A DNA stretch of 64,000 nt from Allium sativum (GCA_030737875.1 CM060915.1:357799863-357863862), one strand, 5' to 3'. Shown: positions 22,681-34,388, counted from the stretch's first letter. Notes: generated by a model from the sequence alone, not told the origin. Translations and numbers: made by a program.

Positions 22681-25008
22681 CCATATTTTTCTTTTCAACA
22701 AAGGATCATTTTTTACTTTACAATAAAAAAGTGAATTTATTGTTAAACAATCTTCATTTTAAATAATGATCATTTTAAGTCTTTTCTTATGTACAATAAA
22801 ATGTGATTTTTTTTATTATAAATATAGTTTCATTTCAAATCAATGAATATTTTTAATTTTTCTTCATTTACATAAAAAAACAAAATACAAATTTTTTTGT
22901 AAAAACATTTTTATTTTACAATGATCCTTTTCAACTGTTCATTTACATTAAAATGTTCATTTCAATGTAAAGACATTTTTATATAACAATGTTTATTTTT
23001 TTATGGTTCATTAACATTAAAAATGTAAATTTCAATATATAAACATATTTATTTAACCAATGATCATTTTTAATTGAATATACAATAAAAATGTAATCTT
23101 TATTATTCAACCAATTTTATATTATAGCATAAATAATTTACAACACATAAATATTTCAAAAAAAATCGGCAGCATAACAGCAGGGTAATTAAAACCGGCA
23201 CCGTCCCTAGTATGGCTCCTCGCGCTAATCTGGCCTCGCGGCCATACAAGGGTCATATTTTCCTAATACAATTTTTTCTACTATACAATGAATTTTCCAC
23301 AAACACGATCAATTTCGTTTCAACCAAAATCAAATAACCACAATCACAATCAAATTTACTACAATACAATCAAGTCGTCCATGGTCTGTGGACGACGGGT
23401 GTAAGGAGTTTCTAAACTCCATCTACAACCTAATATAATTTTATCTGATTATTTTCAGATTCAGAAATCTCACATTACTTTTTATTCCTTCTAAAATTGT
23501 AGGAAGCTCCAAAAATTCTCCGGTCTCTTTTAGAATGTCGTGTACGACGCCACGTGTCCAATGTCTCTGGTTTTACTGGATTTGGACAACATACGAAAAA
23601 GATATGAATTTTATTCGATAAAATTAACTTTGCAACAGTTTTGAAGCATCGCAAACCTTTGAATTATGAACTGCTGTGTATCAGTTTTAAGGTTCAAATC
23701 TAGGTTTGGATTTTTTGATCGGTTGGAGCAAGGTTGTGTCGATCGGATTGCATGATGTGGAGGGGCTATGAGCAGCGCGTCTTCGCCGGGAGTGAGGCCC
23801 AATTCGATGCTGGCATGGCGGCGCAGGAACGGACAAGGCGGGGCAACTTTGGAGGCCCGATTCTCGATGCACAGGCGACGGTTTGGGTTGAAATGGGCAT
23901 GGATGCGAAGCTCTCGAAATTCTCTATAAAATCCTCTAAAGGATTGCTAAATTTCGTTGAGTGGTTTGTGAGATATTTGAGGATGAAGTTTCGAATAGTT
24001 TAGGCCATTAACGTGTACTGATGGCGGCGGCAAGGATGAATGAATAGGGTTTAGATTATTTTAATATTTATAACATTATATTATTAAACTTTCTAATTTT
24101 CCAAAAAGCCTGTTAACCTTACGAATTCCAATTCAAACCCAACGACTGACGTTCCTAGCTAAATACCCCTATTCCGAACACGATGGAATATGTTTCGTTA
24201 GCCCATTTGACTATTTCAGACAGTTATTTTCCAAATTAAAATAAAAACATTTAATATTATATTTGAACGTACATTTTAATTTACCGGGGCCGTATACTGA
24301 TTCCAAAAATTCCCAAAAAATAGTTCTAGCTATGTTTTGACAATACAGTCCCAAAAAATTAATTTCGATGAATTTAGAGACCGTTTGAAAAATGGCCATT
24401 TTCTGGTCGATCCAAATTAACCGAAATTGACAAAACACATTTTTTTGCCATGCTCAAATATTAATTCCAAAAATTATGAAAATTGGAATCTTATAATAAT
24501 TTTACATTCCGGATTCAACCATGGTGGTTTCTTAGAAAACGGAGGTCATTTGCAAAATGGCTATTTTTACGGGCTATATATTATATTAAATTCCATAGCG
24601 ACTTTTCTGAATATTCAACTAGCTATAACTTTTTATTCCCGCTATAAAATTTCAATTTTCCAGTTTCGTTGGATAGATATTATTAAATAGATTCAAATAT
24701 TTTTGGTTTTACTAAAATTCGATTTATTTTGCATTATGTACATTCAGTCAAAGTTCAAATTCAAAATTTCAAATTGTCGCGCTATTTCTAACTCCTTTTA
24801 TAATTAAAATAAATATATTCGTTCTAACTTCGATTTAAATAAAATTTTAAATCGTTACTATTTAAAATATATTATTTTAACTATTCAAAATTTAATAAAA
24901 TAGCCAACATGAAAATTTTAAATTGGTTCTAGTTTTCCGGGTTGTTACATGAAAATGTTACAATTTTCTATATTACATAATATAACATATTAACAAACTC
25001 ATCAGAAA

Positions 25009-25075
25009 TAGAATCAGTAGAATTCTAATACGAATAACTCATCATAGATAGGACTAGTAATGTCCTAGAATGAGT
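25009..25075 (+). other. Leader hairpin pair of the coding core
   Basis: Hairpin one (25,009-25,027): TAGAAT, loop CAGTAGA, ATTCTA. Hairpin two (25,037-25,075): outer stem ACTCAT/ATGAGT, inner stem TAGGAC/GTCCTA, loop TAGTAAT. The stems differ in sequence from those of B, C, D and E but pair perfectly, and loop length (7) and the YAGTARN pattern are kept. In intact elements this unit sits about 35-70 bases after the primer-binding site, so the lost site should have been close to 24,950. Confidence 0.75.
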
Positions 25076-25194
25076 ATAGCAGAATAAAATTCACCCTAAT
25101 AGATTCATTTACACTTAAATATACGTCTCTATACTTTACAATATCTTTTCTGTTGACCTGACTCTTTGTCTGCTATTTGCAGATATAGTAGAAA

Positions 25195-26100
25195 ATGAGT
25201 GGCAAAAACAGAAGAAGTAGTTCTATGGTTCAACAATCTAATGAGCCAATCATGCTCGCATAACCAGAACCAGATCTAGAAGCTCTAATAAAGAGGTATC
25301 GAAATCTGGGTGGAGTACCATTCTCGGGCAAAGAATCCGTTGTTGAAACACAAGCATGGATGCGTTCTTCTGAGAGAATTTTTGAAGGCTTAAATCTGAG
25401 AGATGATAAGAAGAGATCAATAATATCTTGGGCACTCAAAGGTGAAGCTTTAATCTGGTGGGAAACTGTTACTGAAGAAAATCCAGAAGGTAATATTACT
25501 TTGGATAGATTTAAAGAAATGTTCACAGAAAAATTTAACCATCCAGAAGCAACTATATGATGAGTTTCATAATCTAAAAAAGGGAGATATGACAATTCGG
25601 AGTATCAGAATAAATTCAATGAACTTTATCTCCTTGCCCCAGAGCTAATTCAAAATCCTATAAGAAAGAATCTGAGATTTATCCACGGACTTCAAAAGAA
25701 ATACGAAGGTAGAGTACTTGCCCATGTAAATCTTCCATTTTCTGAGATGATACAAATGGCTTATCGCTATGATAATATTGATAAGCAACATGGTTGAGAA
25801 GAGGAGGAAAGCAGTTCTAGCAGCAAAAGGAAGTTTGAAACTGATAGCCCTGAGGTGAGTACAAAGCCTGAGGTCAGTAAGAAGCCTAAAGCTGATAAGA
25901 AAAGGGCTAGATCTGGGAAAGAACCGTTAACGACTGCCACATGCAATAATTGTAATAAGCCAGGGCATTTGTTAAGGAATTGCAAATCATCGAAGAAATG
26001 AAAGAATGATGGATCTAAATCCAATAAAAAGTTTCAAGAGAATAGAGAATGCAATCTTTGCCATAGGCCAGGTCATGTAAAGCAAGATTGCCGGCTTTTG
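25195..26100 (+). pseudogene. gag: gag (capsid and nucleocapsid), broken
   Basis: ATG at 25,195 opens the frame shared with pol. A capsid (retrotransposon gag) domain spans about 25,264-25,780, shown by LKGEALIWWETV and FKEMFTEKF. A basic, charged linker follows, then two CCHC zinc knuckles: CX2CX4HX4C at 25,942-25,983 (CNNCNKPGHLLRNC) and at 26,050-26,091 (CNLCHRPGHVKQDC), both with all ligands. Gag would form the particle and bind the element RNA. Breaks: stop at codon 23 (25,261), two single-base shifts around 25,556 and 25,590 that cancel, and stops at 25,795 and 25,999. The frame continuity from gag into protease without a shift fits chromoviruses with a single gag-pol protein. It cannot make full-length protein. 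Confidence 0.92.
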
Positions 26101-26562
26101 AAAACGACCAAGGAGGCTCAAGTCAACAGCACGACAGAAGCTCCAACACCCTCAACTAGTCAGAAAATGGCAGATGTTTTGGAAGGCACTCTTTCTATAA
26201 AGAATATTCCTATCACAATATTATTTAAAATAGGTGCATCACGAAGTTTCATTTCGAGTTATACAGTCAAGAAGCTAAATTTAAAAACGAGGGATCTTAA
26301 AGAATCGATTAGTGTCCATAATCTGGTCAGTGGTTCCCTTGTTCTCGACTTTTATTGCAGAGTGTCGATCTCTTTTTCTTTTTACCATTTCCCTATTAAT
26401 TTGATCGTCATGGATTTTTCTGAGTTCGATATTATTCTTGGGCTGGAATGGTTAACGAGATATGAAGCCGAGGTTAAATGTTCCGGAAGAATCGTTAAAG
26501 TTAAAACGAAGCTCAGAAATGTAATTATACCATGCCACGGGTCAGATTCCGATAGAAAATAA
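26101..26562 (+). pseudogene. Aspartic protease, active site lost
   Basis: An open stretch of about 154 codons between the second zinc knuckle and the stop at 26,560. The fold is recognisable from GASRSFIS (about 26,233), the flap region, and the downstream hydrophobic-hydrophobic-Gly motif DIILGLEWL. The catalytic Asp of the usual D(S/T)GA is Lys here (26,227-26,229) and the next residue is Ile, so the enzyme would be dead even without the stop. It would normally cut the Gag-Pol polyprotein. Confidence 0.88.
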
Positions 26563-27540
26563 TTTTGGGCTGCTCTTAAGGTCACACCCACTGCTCTTGA
26601 AAATATTCCTATCGTCAAAAATTATGCGTATGTGTTCGAAGAAGTTGATACCTTACCTCCACGAAGATAAATTGACTTCAGGATCGATCTAGTTCCGAAT
26701 GCAAGGCCAGTTGTGCATCTTATTCGAAGAATGACATGGAAAGAAAAAGAAGAATTGGGCAATCAAACAAAACAACTTTTATGGAAGGGTCTGATCAGGC
26801 CTAGCTTCTCGAATTGGGGAGCAGCAACAGTGTTTGTTCCAAAGTCAGACGGTACTCTCAGACTGTGTGTAGATTATCGAGATCTCAACAAGCAGACAAT
26901 CAAGAATAAATATCCAATGCCCCGTATAGATGATTTATTGGACCGTTTGAATGGAGCTAAAGTATTTTCTAAAATGGACCTATCTACAGGTTTTCATCAA
27001 CTACGAATTGCCAAAGAATGTGTTCCTTTGACATCTTTTAGAGGTCCAGACATATTTTATGAGTGGTTAGTAATGACGTTCGGCTTATGCAACGCTCCTG
27101 CTTATTTTGTCGATTTAAACAATAGAGTATTTCGGGATGTTTTGAACAAATTTGTGCTGGTTTTTATTGATGACATTTTAATCTTCTCCAAATCAACTGC
27201 CGAGCATGAAAAGCATTTGGAACAAGTTTTGGAAATTCTGAGAAAGAATGTTTTAAAAGCCAAATTTTCTAAATGCATATTCTGGCAAGAAGAAGTGAAG
27301 TTCCTCAGTCATGTAGTATCGAAGGAAGGAATTTCAGTGGATCCCAGTAAAATCACAGCCATTCAAGATTGGAAGCAGCCTAGCACTCCTACCGAAGTCA
27401 GAAGTTTCCTAGGATTGGCTGGCTATTATCGAAAATTCGTTAAAGATTTTTTGAAGCTATCTTGTCCATTGACGAAGCTTACCAAGAAGCATACAAAGTT
27501 TAATTGAACACCTGAATGTGAGGCAGCTTTCCAAGAGCTG
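26563..27540 (+). pseudogene. pol: Reverse transcriptase, broken
   Basis: Typical gypsy RT: the linker with FEEVDTLPPRR, then the fingers ([22 protein letters not shown], shortened here to [12 protein letters not shown]), [39 protein letters not shown], and the catalytic FIDD at 27,163-27,174. The [12 protein letters not shown] motif follows. All three catalytic Asp positions (MDL, and the pair in IDD) are present. Stops: TAA at 26,560 and 26,668, and TGA at 27,505 where the family normally has Trp. A deviation is [20 protein letters not shown], where [21 protein letters not shown]-like residues are usual, a sign of drift. An uninterrupted part runs 26,713-27,507. Confidence 0.95.
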
Positions 27541-27960
27541 AAATTGAGGTTGACCACTGCTCCCGTGTTGACCATTATTGATGGCAATCAAGATTTGACC
27601 GTTTATATAGATGCTTCTATTGAGGGTATTGGTGCAATGTTAATGCAAAGAGGCAAAGTAGTTGCTTATGCTAGCCTTCAGTTGAACCTGCATGAGAAGA
27701 GATACCTCACTCATGATCTTGAGTTGATGGCCATCGTGTTTGCTTTAAAGATATGGAGGCACTATCTTTTGGGTGAGAAGTTCGAATTATATACAGATCA
27801 TAAATCCCTGAAGTATCTGTTTACCCAAAGAACCTTGAATTTGAGGCAGCAGCGTTGGTTAGAAATTCTTACGGCCTATGATCTGGACATCTTGTATACT
27901 CCAGGGAAAGCCAATGTTGTAGCCGATGCACTCAGCAGAAAAAATGCGGTCATCGCCAAT
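27541..27960 (+). pseudogene. RNase H domain, all catalytic residues present but in a broken pol
   Basis: Follows RT in the same frame after the stop at 27,505. The four acidic residues of the family are visible: Asp in VYIDAS (27,610-27,612), Glu in DLELMA (27,721-27,723), Asp in YTDHKSL (27,796-27,798) and Asp in VADALSR (27,925-27,927). It degrades the RNA strand of the RNA:DNA hybrid. ASLQLN replaces the usual ASRQL. The domain itself has no stop, but it cannot be reached by translation from gag. Confidence 0.93.
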
Positions 27961-29170
27961 CTAATCATTACACCTACATTGATAGATAAGATCTCTGCTC
28001 TCCAGAAAGATGATGAATTTATTCAATTAATTAGTAGAAGAGTTTGGGAAGGAGAACCCTTGAGTTTCCAACTTGATAACAAGGGAGTTCTGAGGTTAAA
28101 AGGCCGAATTTGTGTCCCGAATATTCCTGAGCTCAGAAGGGAAGTAATGAATGAACGTTACAAATCCAAGCTTTGTATTCATCCAGAGGTGAGCAAGATG
28201 TATCATGATCTCAAGCGTACGTTCTGGTGGAAATCTATGAAAAGAGACATTTCCATTTATGTTAGCAGGCGCTCTACTTGCCAATAAGTCAAGAGTGATC
28301 AGCAAAAACCTGCCGGATTGTTATAACCACTAGAAATTCCAAGTTGGAAGTGTGATCAAATCTCCATGGATTTTATTGATTGCTTTCCCCGAACTAGGAA
28401 AGGTAATGACAGTATTTGGGTGATTGTTGATCATTTCATGAAGTCTACCCATTTTATTCTTGTCGGATCAACTAGAACAGCTCAAAGTCTAGCAATAATT
28501 TATTTCAAAGAAATTGTCCGAGTACATGGAGTTTCCAGTAGCATTGATAGTGATCATGATCTGATATTCGCTAGTAAATTCTGGGAAGCATTCCAAGAAG
28601 AGTTGGGAACAAAGTTAAATCTGAGCACCGCATATCATCCTCAAACAGATGGTCAGACTAAGAGGGTGAATTGTATACTGGAAGACTTGTTGCGAGCTTG
28701 TATTCTTGATTTTGGCGGGTCATGGGAAGATCACTTGCACTTGGTTGAGTTATCTTATAATAACAGTTACCAAGCAAGCTTGCAAATATCACCATTCGAA
28801 GCATTGTATGGTAGACCTTGTAGATCTCCCGCATGTTGGGTAGAACCAGGCAATAGACTAGTATTGGGTCCTGACATGATTCGTGAAGCTTCGGATAAAG
28901 TTAATTTTATTAAGAGCGATTACTAACAGCTCAGAGTCGATAGAAAATTTATGCAGATTCAAGAAGAAGGGATTTGAAATTTGTTGTTGGCGATTATGTG
29001 TACTTAAGGGTTTCCCCATTGAGAGGAGTAGTTCGTTTCGGGAAGACTAGGAAGTTGGCTCCTAAATTCATTGGTCCATTCCCTATTATAAAAAGAATTG
29101 GAACTCTCACTTACAGGGTTCAGTTGCCTGACTGGTTGCTAGGGGTACATGTTGTATTCCATGTGTCTCA
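27961..29170 (+). pseudogene. Integrase (zinc, DDE core and GPY/F modules), inactivated
   Basis: The N-terminal HHCC domain is recognisable (IHPEVSKMYHDLKRTFWW) but two metal ligands look changed: the first His position and the first Cys (SRRSTC where RCLTC is usual). The core has Asp at 28,369-28,371 (ISMDFI) and Asp at 28,552-28,554 (DSDHD). Thirty-six codons after the second Asp, the catalytic Glu of the D,D(35)E triad is Lys (28,660-28,662, GQTKRVN). The C-terminal GPY/F module is seen as KFIGPFPIIKRIGTLTYRV (about 29,062-29,118), in a different phase after a frameshift near 28,930-28,974. Stops at 28,285 and 28,324 sit where the family has Gln. The enzyme would be inactive. Confidence 0.93.
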
Positions 29171-29420
29171 ACTTCAGAAGCATGTACATGATCCATGCTT
29201 GATTGTGGAGGAAGCTGCACAGCAAGATTTGGAGATTACCCCGCGCTTAGTAGTAAGAAGGAAGACGGTAAAGATCATTAGCAAACAAACCCGAGTTCTG
29301 AGGAACAAAAGAATCCATTTAGTCAAAGTGCAGTAGAGCGGAGATCCTAGAGATTGTACATGGGAGACCGAGGATAGCATCAAACAGGCCTATCCCCATT
29401 GCACAGTGGATATCTCTGAT
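29171..29420 (+). pseudogene. C-terminal chromodomain, interrupted by a stop
   Basis: After the GPY/F module the frame gives VVRRKTVKIISKQTRVLRNK, RIHLVKV, a TAG at 29,334-29,336, then DCTWETEDSIKQAYPHC. The pattern V..I...Q...LRNK..LVKV..(W)...TWE.E....YP is the chromodomain of plant Tekay/Del chromoviruses, which is thought to direct integration to heterochromatin. The stop falls where the domain's aromatic Trp region should be. The clade assignment is from motif order and is not a phylogeny. Confidence 0.85.
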
Positions 29421-29507
29421 TAACTCTGGTGCAAGGTATATTTACAATATTTTACATTTTCCGTTTTGTTACCTACTTTACTGTTGTTTCCTTTTCGGGG
29501 ACGAAAA

Positions 29508-29526
29508 TATTTTAAGTGGGGGATAT
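29508..29526 (+). promoter_or_regulatory. Polypurine tract of the coding core
   Basis: TTTTAAGTGGGGGATAT directly before the LTR start TGTAACAACC at 29,527, preceded by CTTTTCGGGGACGAAAA (29,490-29,506). It is nearly the same as in D and E. Confidence 0.92.
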
Positions 29527-31794
29527 TGTAACAACCCGGAAAATTAGAACCAATTTAAAATTTTCATTTTGGCTATTTTATTAAATTTTGAATAGTTAAA
29601 ATAATTTATTTTAAATAATAATGATTTAAAAATTTATTTAAATCGAAGTTAGAACGAATATATTTATTTTAATTCTAAAAGGAGTTAGAAATAGCGCGGT
29701 AATTTGAAATTTTGAATTTGAAGTTTGACTGAATGTACATGATGCAAAATAAATTGGATTTTAGTAAAACAAAAATTATTTAAATCTGTTTAATGATATC
29801 TTTCCAATGAAACTGAAAAATTGAAATTTCATAGTGGGAATAAAAAGTTATGGCTAGTTGAATATTCAGAAAAGTCGCTATGGAATTTAATACAATGTAT
29901 TACCCATATAAATAGCCATTTTGCAAACGACCTCCGTTTTCGACAAAACTACCCTGGTTGGATCCAGAATGTCAAATAATTGCAGTATTCCAATTTTCAT
30001 AATTTTTGTAATTAATATGTGAGCATGACAATAAAAAATGTGTTTTGTCAATTTTGGTCAATTTGGATCGACCAGAAAATGACTATTTTTCAAACGGTCT
30101 CCAAATTCGACGAAATTAATTTTGTTGGGACCGTATCGTCAAAACATGGCAAGATTTATTTTTCGGGAATTCTTGCAATCAGTATGTGGCTCCGGTAAAT
30201 TAAAATGTACGTTCAAATATAATATTGAATGTTTTATATTTTAATTTGGAGAATAACCAAATGAAACAGTCGAATGGGCTTACAAAACATATTCCATCGT
30301 GTTCGGAATAGGGGTATTTAGCTAGGAACGTTAGTCATTAGGTTTGAATTGGAGTTCGTAAGGATAACAGGATTTTTGGAAAATTAGAAAGTTTAATAAT
30401 ATAATATTATAAATATAAAAATAATCTAAACCCTACTCATTCATCGTGCCGCCGCCATCAGTATACGTTAATGGCTTAAACTGTTCGAAACTTCAACTTC
30501 AAATATCTCACAAACCACTCAATGAAATTTAGCAAACCTTTAGTTGATTTTGTAGAGAATTTCGAGAGCTTCGCATCCATACCCATTTCAACCCAAACCG
30601 TTGCCTGTGCATCGAGAATCGGGTCTCCAAAGTTGCCCTGCCTTGTCCGTTCCTACGCCGTCGTGCCAGCGTCGAACTGGGCCCCACTCCCGGTGAGGAC
30701 GCGCTGCCCCTGGCCCCTCCATGTCATGCAATCCGATTGACACCACCTTGCTCCAATCGATCAGAAAATCCAAACCTAGATTTGAACCTGAAAACTGATA
30801 CATAGCAGTTCATAATTCAAAGGTTTTCAATGCTTTAAAATTGTTGCAAAGTTAATTTTATCGAATAAAATTCATATCTTTTTTGTATGTTGTCCAAATC
30901 CAGTGAAACCAAAGACATTGGACCCGTGGCGTCATACACGACATTATAAAAGAGACCGGAGAATTTTTGGAGCTTCCTATAATTTTAGAAGGAATAAAAA
31001 GCAATGTGAGATTTCTGAATCCAAAATAATTGAATAAAATTATATTAGGTTGCAGACGGAGTTTAGAAACTCCTGGCACCCGTCATCCACAGACCATAGA
31101 CGACCTGATTGTATTGTGGTGAATTTGATTGTGACTGTGGTTATTTGATTTTGGTTGAAACGAAATCGATCATGTTTGCGGAAAATTCGTTGTATAGTAG
31201 AAAAAATTGTATTAGAAAAATATGACCCTTGTATTGTTGCGAGGCCTGATTAGCGCGAGAAGCTGTACTAGGGACAGTGCCGGTTTTAATTACCCTGCCG
31301 TTATGGTGCCGAAATTTTATGAAATATTTATGTGTTGTAAATTATTTATGTTATAATATAAAATTGGTTGAATAATAAAGATTGTACTTTTACTGTATAT
31401 TCAATTAAAAATGATCATTAGTTAAATAAAAATGTTAATATATTGAAATTTACATTTTTAATGTTAATGAACCATAAAAAAATAAACATTGTTATATAAA
31501 AATGTCTTTAATTGAAATAAACATTTTAATGTAAATTAATAGTTAAAAAGGATCATTGTAAAATAAAAATATTTTTACATTAAAATTTATATTTTGCTTT
31601 TTTATGTAAAAGAAGAAAAAATAAAAATATTCATTGATTTGAAATGAAAACTATATTTACAATGAAAAATTCACATTTTATTGTACATAAGAAAAGACAA
31701 AAAATGATCATTATTTAAAATGAAGATTGTTTAACAATAAATTCACATTTTTATTGTAAAGTAAAAAAGATCCTTTGTTGAAAAGAAAAATATG

Positions 31795-32290
31795 GTTAAC
31801 ATAAAAAGAATACATTTTTATGTAAGATAAAAAGAAATACATTTTTGTGTAATATAAAAAGAAATAAATTTTTATGTAAGATAAAAAGAATACATTTTTA
31901 TGTAAGATAAAAAGAAATACATTTTTACGTAAGATAAAAAGAATACATTTTTGTGTAATATAAAAAGAATACATTTTTATGTAAGATAAAAAGAATACAT
32001 TTTTATGAAAGATAAAAAGAATACATTTTAGTGTAACACAAAAAGGATACATTTTCATGTAAGATAAAAAGAATACATTTTGGTGTAATATAAAAAGAAT
32101 ATATTTTTTGCAATATAAAAAGATTACATCTTTATTATGTAATATACAATTATATGAAAGATTTTATATTTTATGTAATATAGAAAGGATTCATTTTTAT
32201 GTAATATAGAAAGAATACATTTTCTATGCAATATTAAAAGAATACCTTTTTATGTAATATAGATAGAATACATTTTTATGTGCTATAGAA
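31795..32290. repeat. 25-26-bp AT-rich minisatellite, LTR A plus copy
   Basis: About 18-20 units of AAAAAGAATACATTTTTATGTAAGAT and variants. It is the reverse complement of 22,180-22,680. The 115-residue minus-strand frame here is an artefact of the repeat. Confidence 0.9.
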
Positions 32291-32654
32291 AGATTAAAGG
32301 ATTTCATTTTAAATGAAGTGGTGAATCATTAAAAATATTCAAAGGTGCTAAAAATGATGTAACATACAAGATTACATTTATGTAGGGAAGATTCATTAAA
32401 AAAGTTCATAGTTGCCAAAAATGTTGTAACATCAAAATTAACATTTATAATATAAATGAATCATTGAAAAGGGATTCATTATTTGAAAACATATCGTAGC
32501 AATTAAAATTACATGTGAAGATTGGTACAATAAAAAGATTGGTTTTGACAAAATGTTTTTACATTAAAATCACATTTTTAATGTCAGTAGGATTCATTGA
32601 AAATATTTTATTTTAACATGTATATGAAAAATAATGATTTAAGATCGTCGAACG

Positions 32655-32698
<44 letters not shown>

Positions 32699-34103
32699 TA
32701 AAATAAAACGAATCGCGTTGCCGCAATTCGCGATTTGAAATTGTAACTTCAAACGATTATACCGAAAGATACGACCGTCTGATTTTCCCAAAATTGGAAC
32801 CATTGGGTTCGTTTTGGAAAGATCTTTCTAAAGATATAAAATTTGCTAAGATCCAATGGTTAGATTTTGAGAAATGTGTAAATCAAATTTTGATGAAAAT
32901 AGCGCCAGGGCCCTGTAATGACCTGAAGTGTCATTTAATTAAAAATGGCTATATATAAAAAAAATAGCAATAAATTGTTATAAAATATTATAAATGATAT
33001 GGAATGAGAAGAAATGATTTTGAATTATATATATTTGAGAATTATTTGAAAAGTCCAAGTTAAATCTCATTTCAAATAATTATACGGCGATTTAAAGTCG
33101 AAGATATTTAAGATGGTGGTTGAAGACCGGCGATCTTCACATCGAATGGATGACTACTGATGCCCTGGATTGGTTAGCTTCCAGTAAAGGGTTACAGTTG
33201 TAGTTTCCCGGATGTACGGGTTGATTGTCCGGATATGCGAGAGCCTCTCTTCCGTATTGGACATATGGAACGAGGAATAAGGTGTCTCCGGTTTCGTTCA
33301 GACCCAGAACGGATTTGTAAACGTAAGTATGGCTGACATTGGATTTTATTCTGTGCTAATTGATTTCTATTTAATACATATCTGTTTGGTGGCGGAGAAT
33401 TTATTCTCTTGCTTAACACCCTTCTCTGAGACGTACGAGCTCAGAGGTTATATATTGGTAGACATCAGTCGCATGGTGTGAATTGTCAGTATGGCATGCC
33501 AAGATGCAAATGATCAAGGCTTATTGTTGAAAAGCAAAGCCTTGTGGTTGATGGTCAAAGCACAGCTTTAAATTTGCATAGCTTTGTGTATAGCATTACT
33601 TCGCGAGCCTCACACCCTGGTGTGAACCAAAAACGGGAGAGGACTGCAGGGAGGACATACGTTTCTTTCTAGCTAGAAGTGGGGTCATGGTATGGAGCCC
33701 AGACATTTTTACTTATGTGGATGATAGAATGAGGCGCCTCTGATTTGAGTCCCTAGTGGCTCTATATTTACTCCCCATAGGGCGGGGAAACGTATTGTTC
33801 AGGCATTATTAATCCACTAAGGTATTTGTGGACCGGCCCTGAGGATCCAAGGAGCACTTGCGGTTGATTCTGAGACATGGGGTAGATTGCTTCGAATTCG
33901 GTAAGGACGATCTCTTGCCTTGGTTCATGATGGAAATCCAACTTCCAATATGACACAAGCAGTTTTGATTGTAAAATTAGTATGGCGACATAGTATATGG
34001 AAGCTATGCCGTCTATGATTGATATATTATGATTGAAATGTTTTTAAAACATATATACACTAATAATAATATCAATTTGTTTTATCGTATCAAGCATTTT
34101 TTT

Positions 34104-34388
34104 ACCATTATAAGGTAAAACTCTATCCTCCGCTTTGCGTAGCATTGTGTGATGGGACTTGAGTCCTATAATGGTTTCATTTTTCTAAAAAGCATTGCGT
34201 TGTTTGACGATTTACTTTATTTCATGCACTGGCAATCCAATGGAGTAAACACGTTCCGCATTAGCGGCGTGGTCCTATAATTAGCCTTATTATTAAATAG
34301 GTTAAGTAGATTTCTCATACCAGTCCCATGACTGACTCATAGTTTGTTTCGCTTTGCAAACTCGGGTGCCCTTTTTTCCGCATGGGCA
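34104..34388 (+). other. Four-helix structured module, LTR A plus copy
   Basis: Helix 1 (34,104-34,175, 72 nt) pairs ACCATTATAAG with CCTATAATGGT, one mismatch; inner ACTC/GAGT and CTATC/GATGG (one wobble). Helix 2 at 34,321-34,334 is CAGTC-CCAT-GACTG. Helix 3 pairs AGTTTG with CAAACT. Helix 4 pairs TGCCC with GGGCA (end 34,388). Confidence 0.65.

Larger units (their letters stand above)
19779..24949 (-). mobile_element. LTR of family A, minus orientation
   Basis: About 5,171 bp. The minus strand starts TGTAACAACCCGGAAAAC at 24,949 and ends GGGTGGTTACA at 19,779, next to a primer-binding site. It aligns end to end in reverse with the plus-strand LTR at 29,527-34,660, for example 23,690-23,790 against 30,690-30,800, with roughly 10 percent divergence by eye. 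It contains a duplicated U3 module (24,330-24,600), a minisatellite (22,180-22,680), the mid-LTR block (21,590-21,790) and the structured module (20,100-20,384). The exact 3' end is uncertain because the plus copy is interrupted before that point. Confidence 0.85.
24950..29526 (+). mobile_element. Coding internal domain of a decayed Tekay/Del-type chromovirus
   Basis: 4,577 bp between two inverted family-A LTRs. It holds one long gag-pol frame (phase of 25,195) with the order gag, protease, reverse transcriptase, RNase H, integrase, chromodomain, which defines Ty3/gypsy chromoviruses. The frame has stops at 25,261, 25,795, 25,999, 26,560, 26,668, 27,505, 28,285, 28,324 and 28,924, a pair of compensating frameshifts near 25,558-25,595, and another frameshift near 28,930-28,974. 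The 5' end lacks a primer-binding site: after the leader hairpins at 25,009-25,075 the sequence upstream is unrelated and then turns into the inverted LTR. The 3' end has a good polypurine tract and a correct LTR start. Confidence 0.92.
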
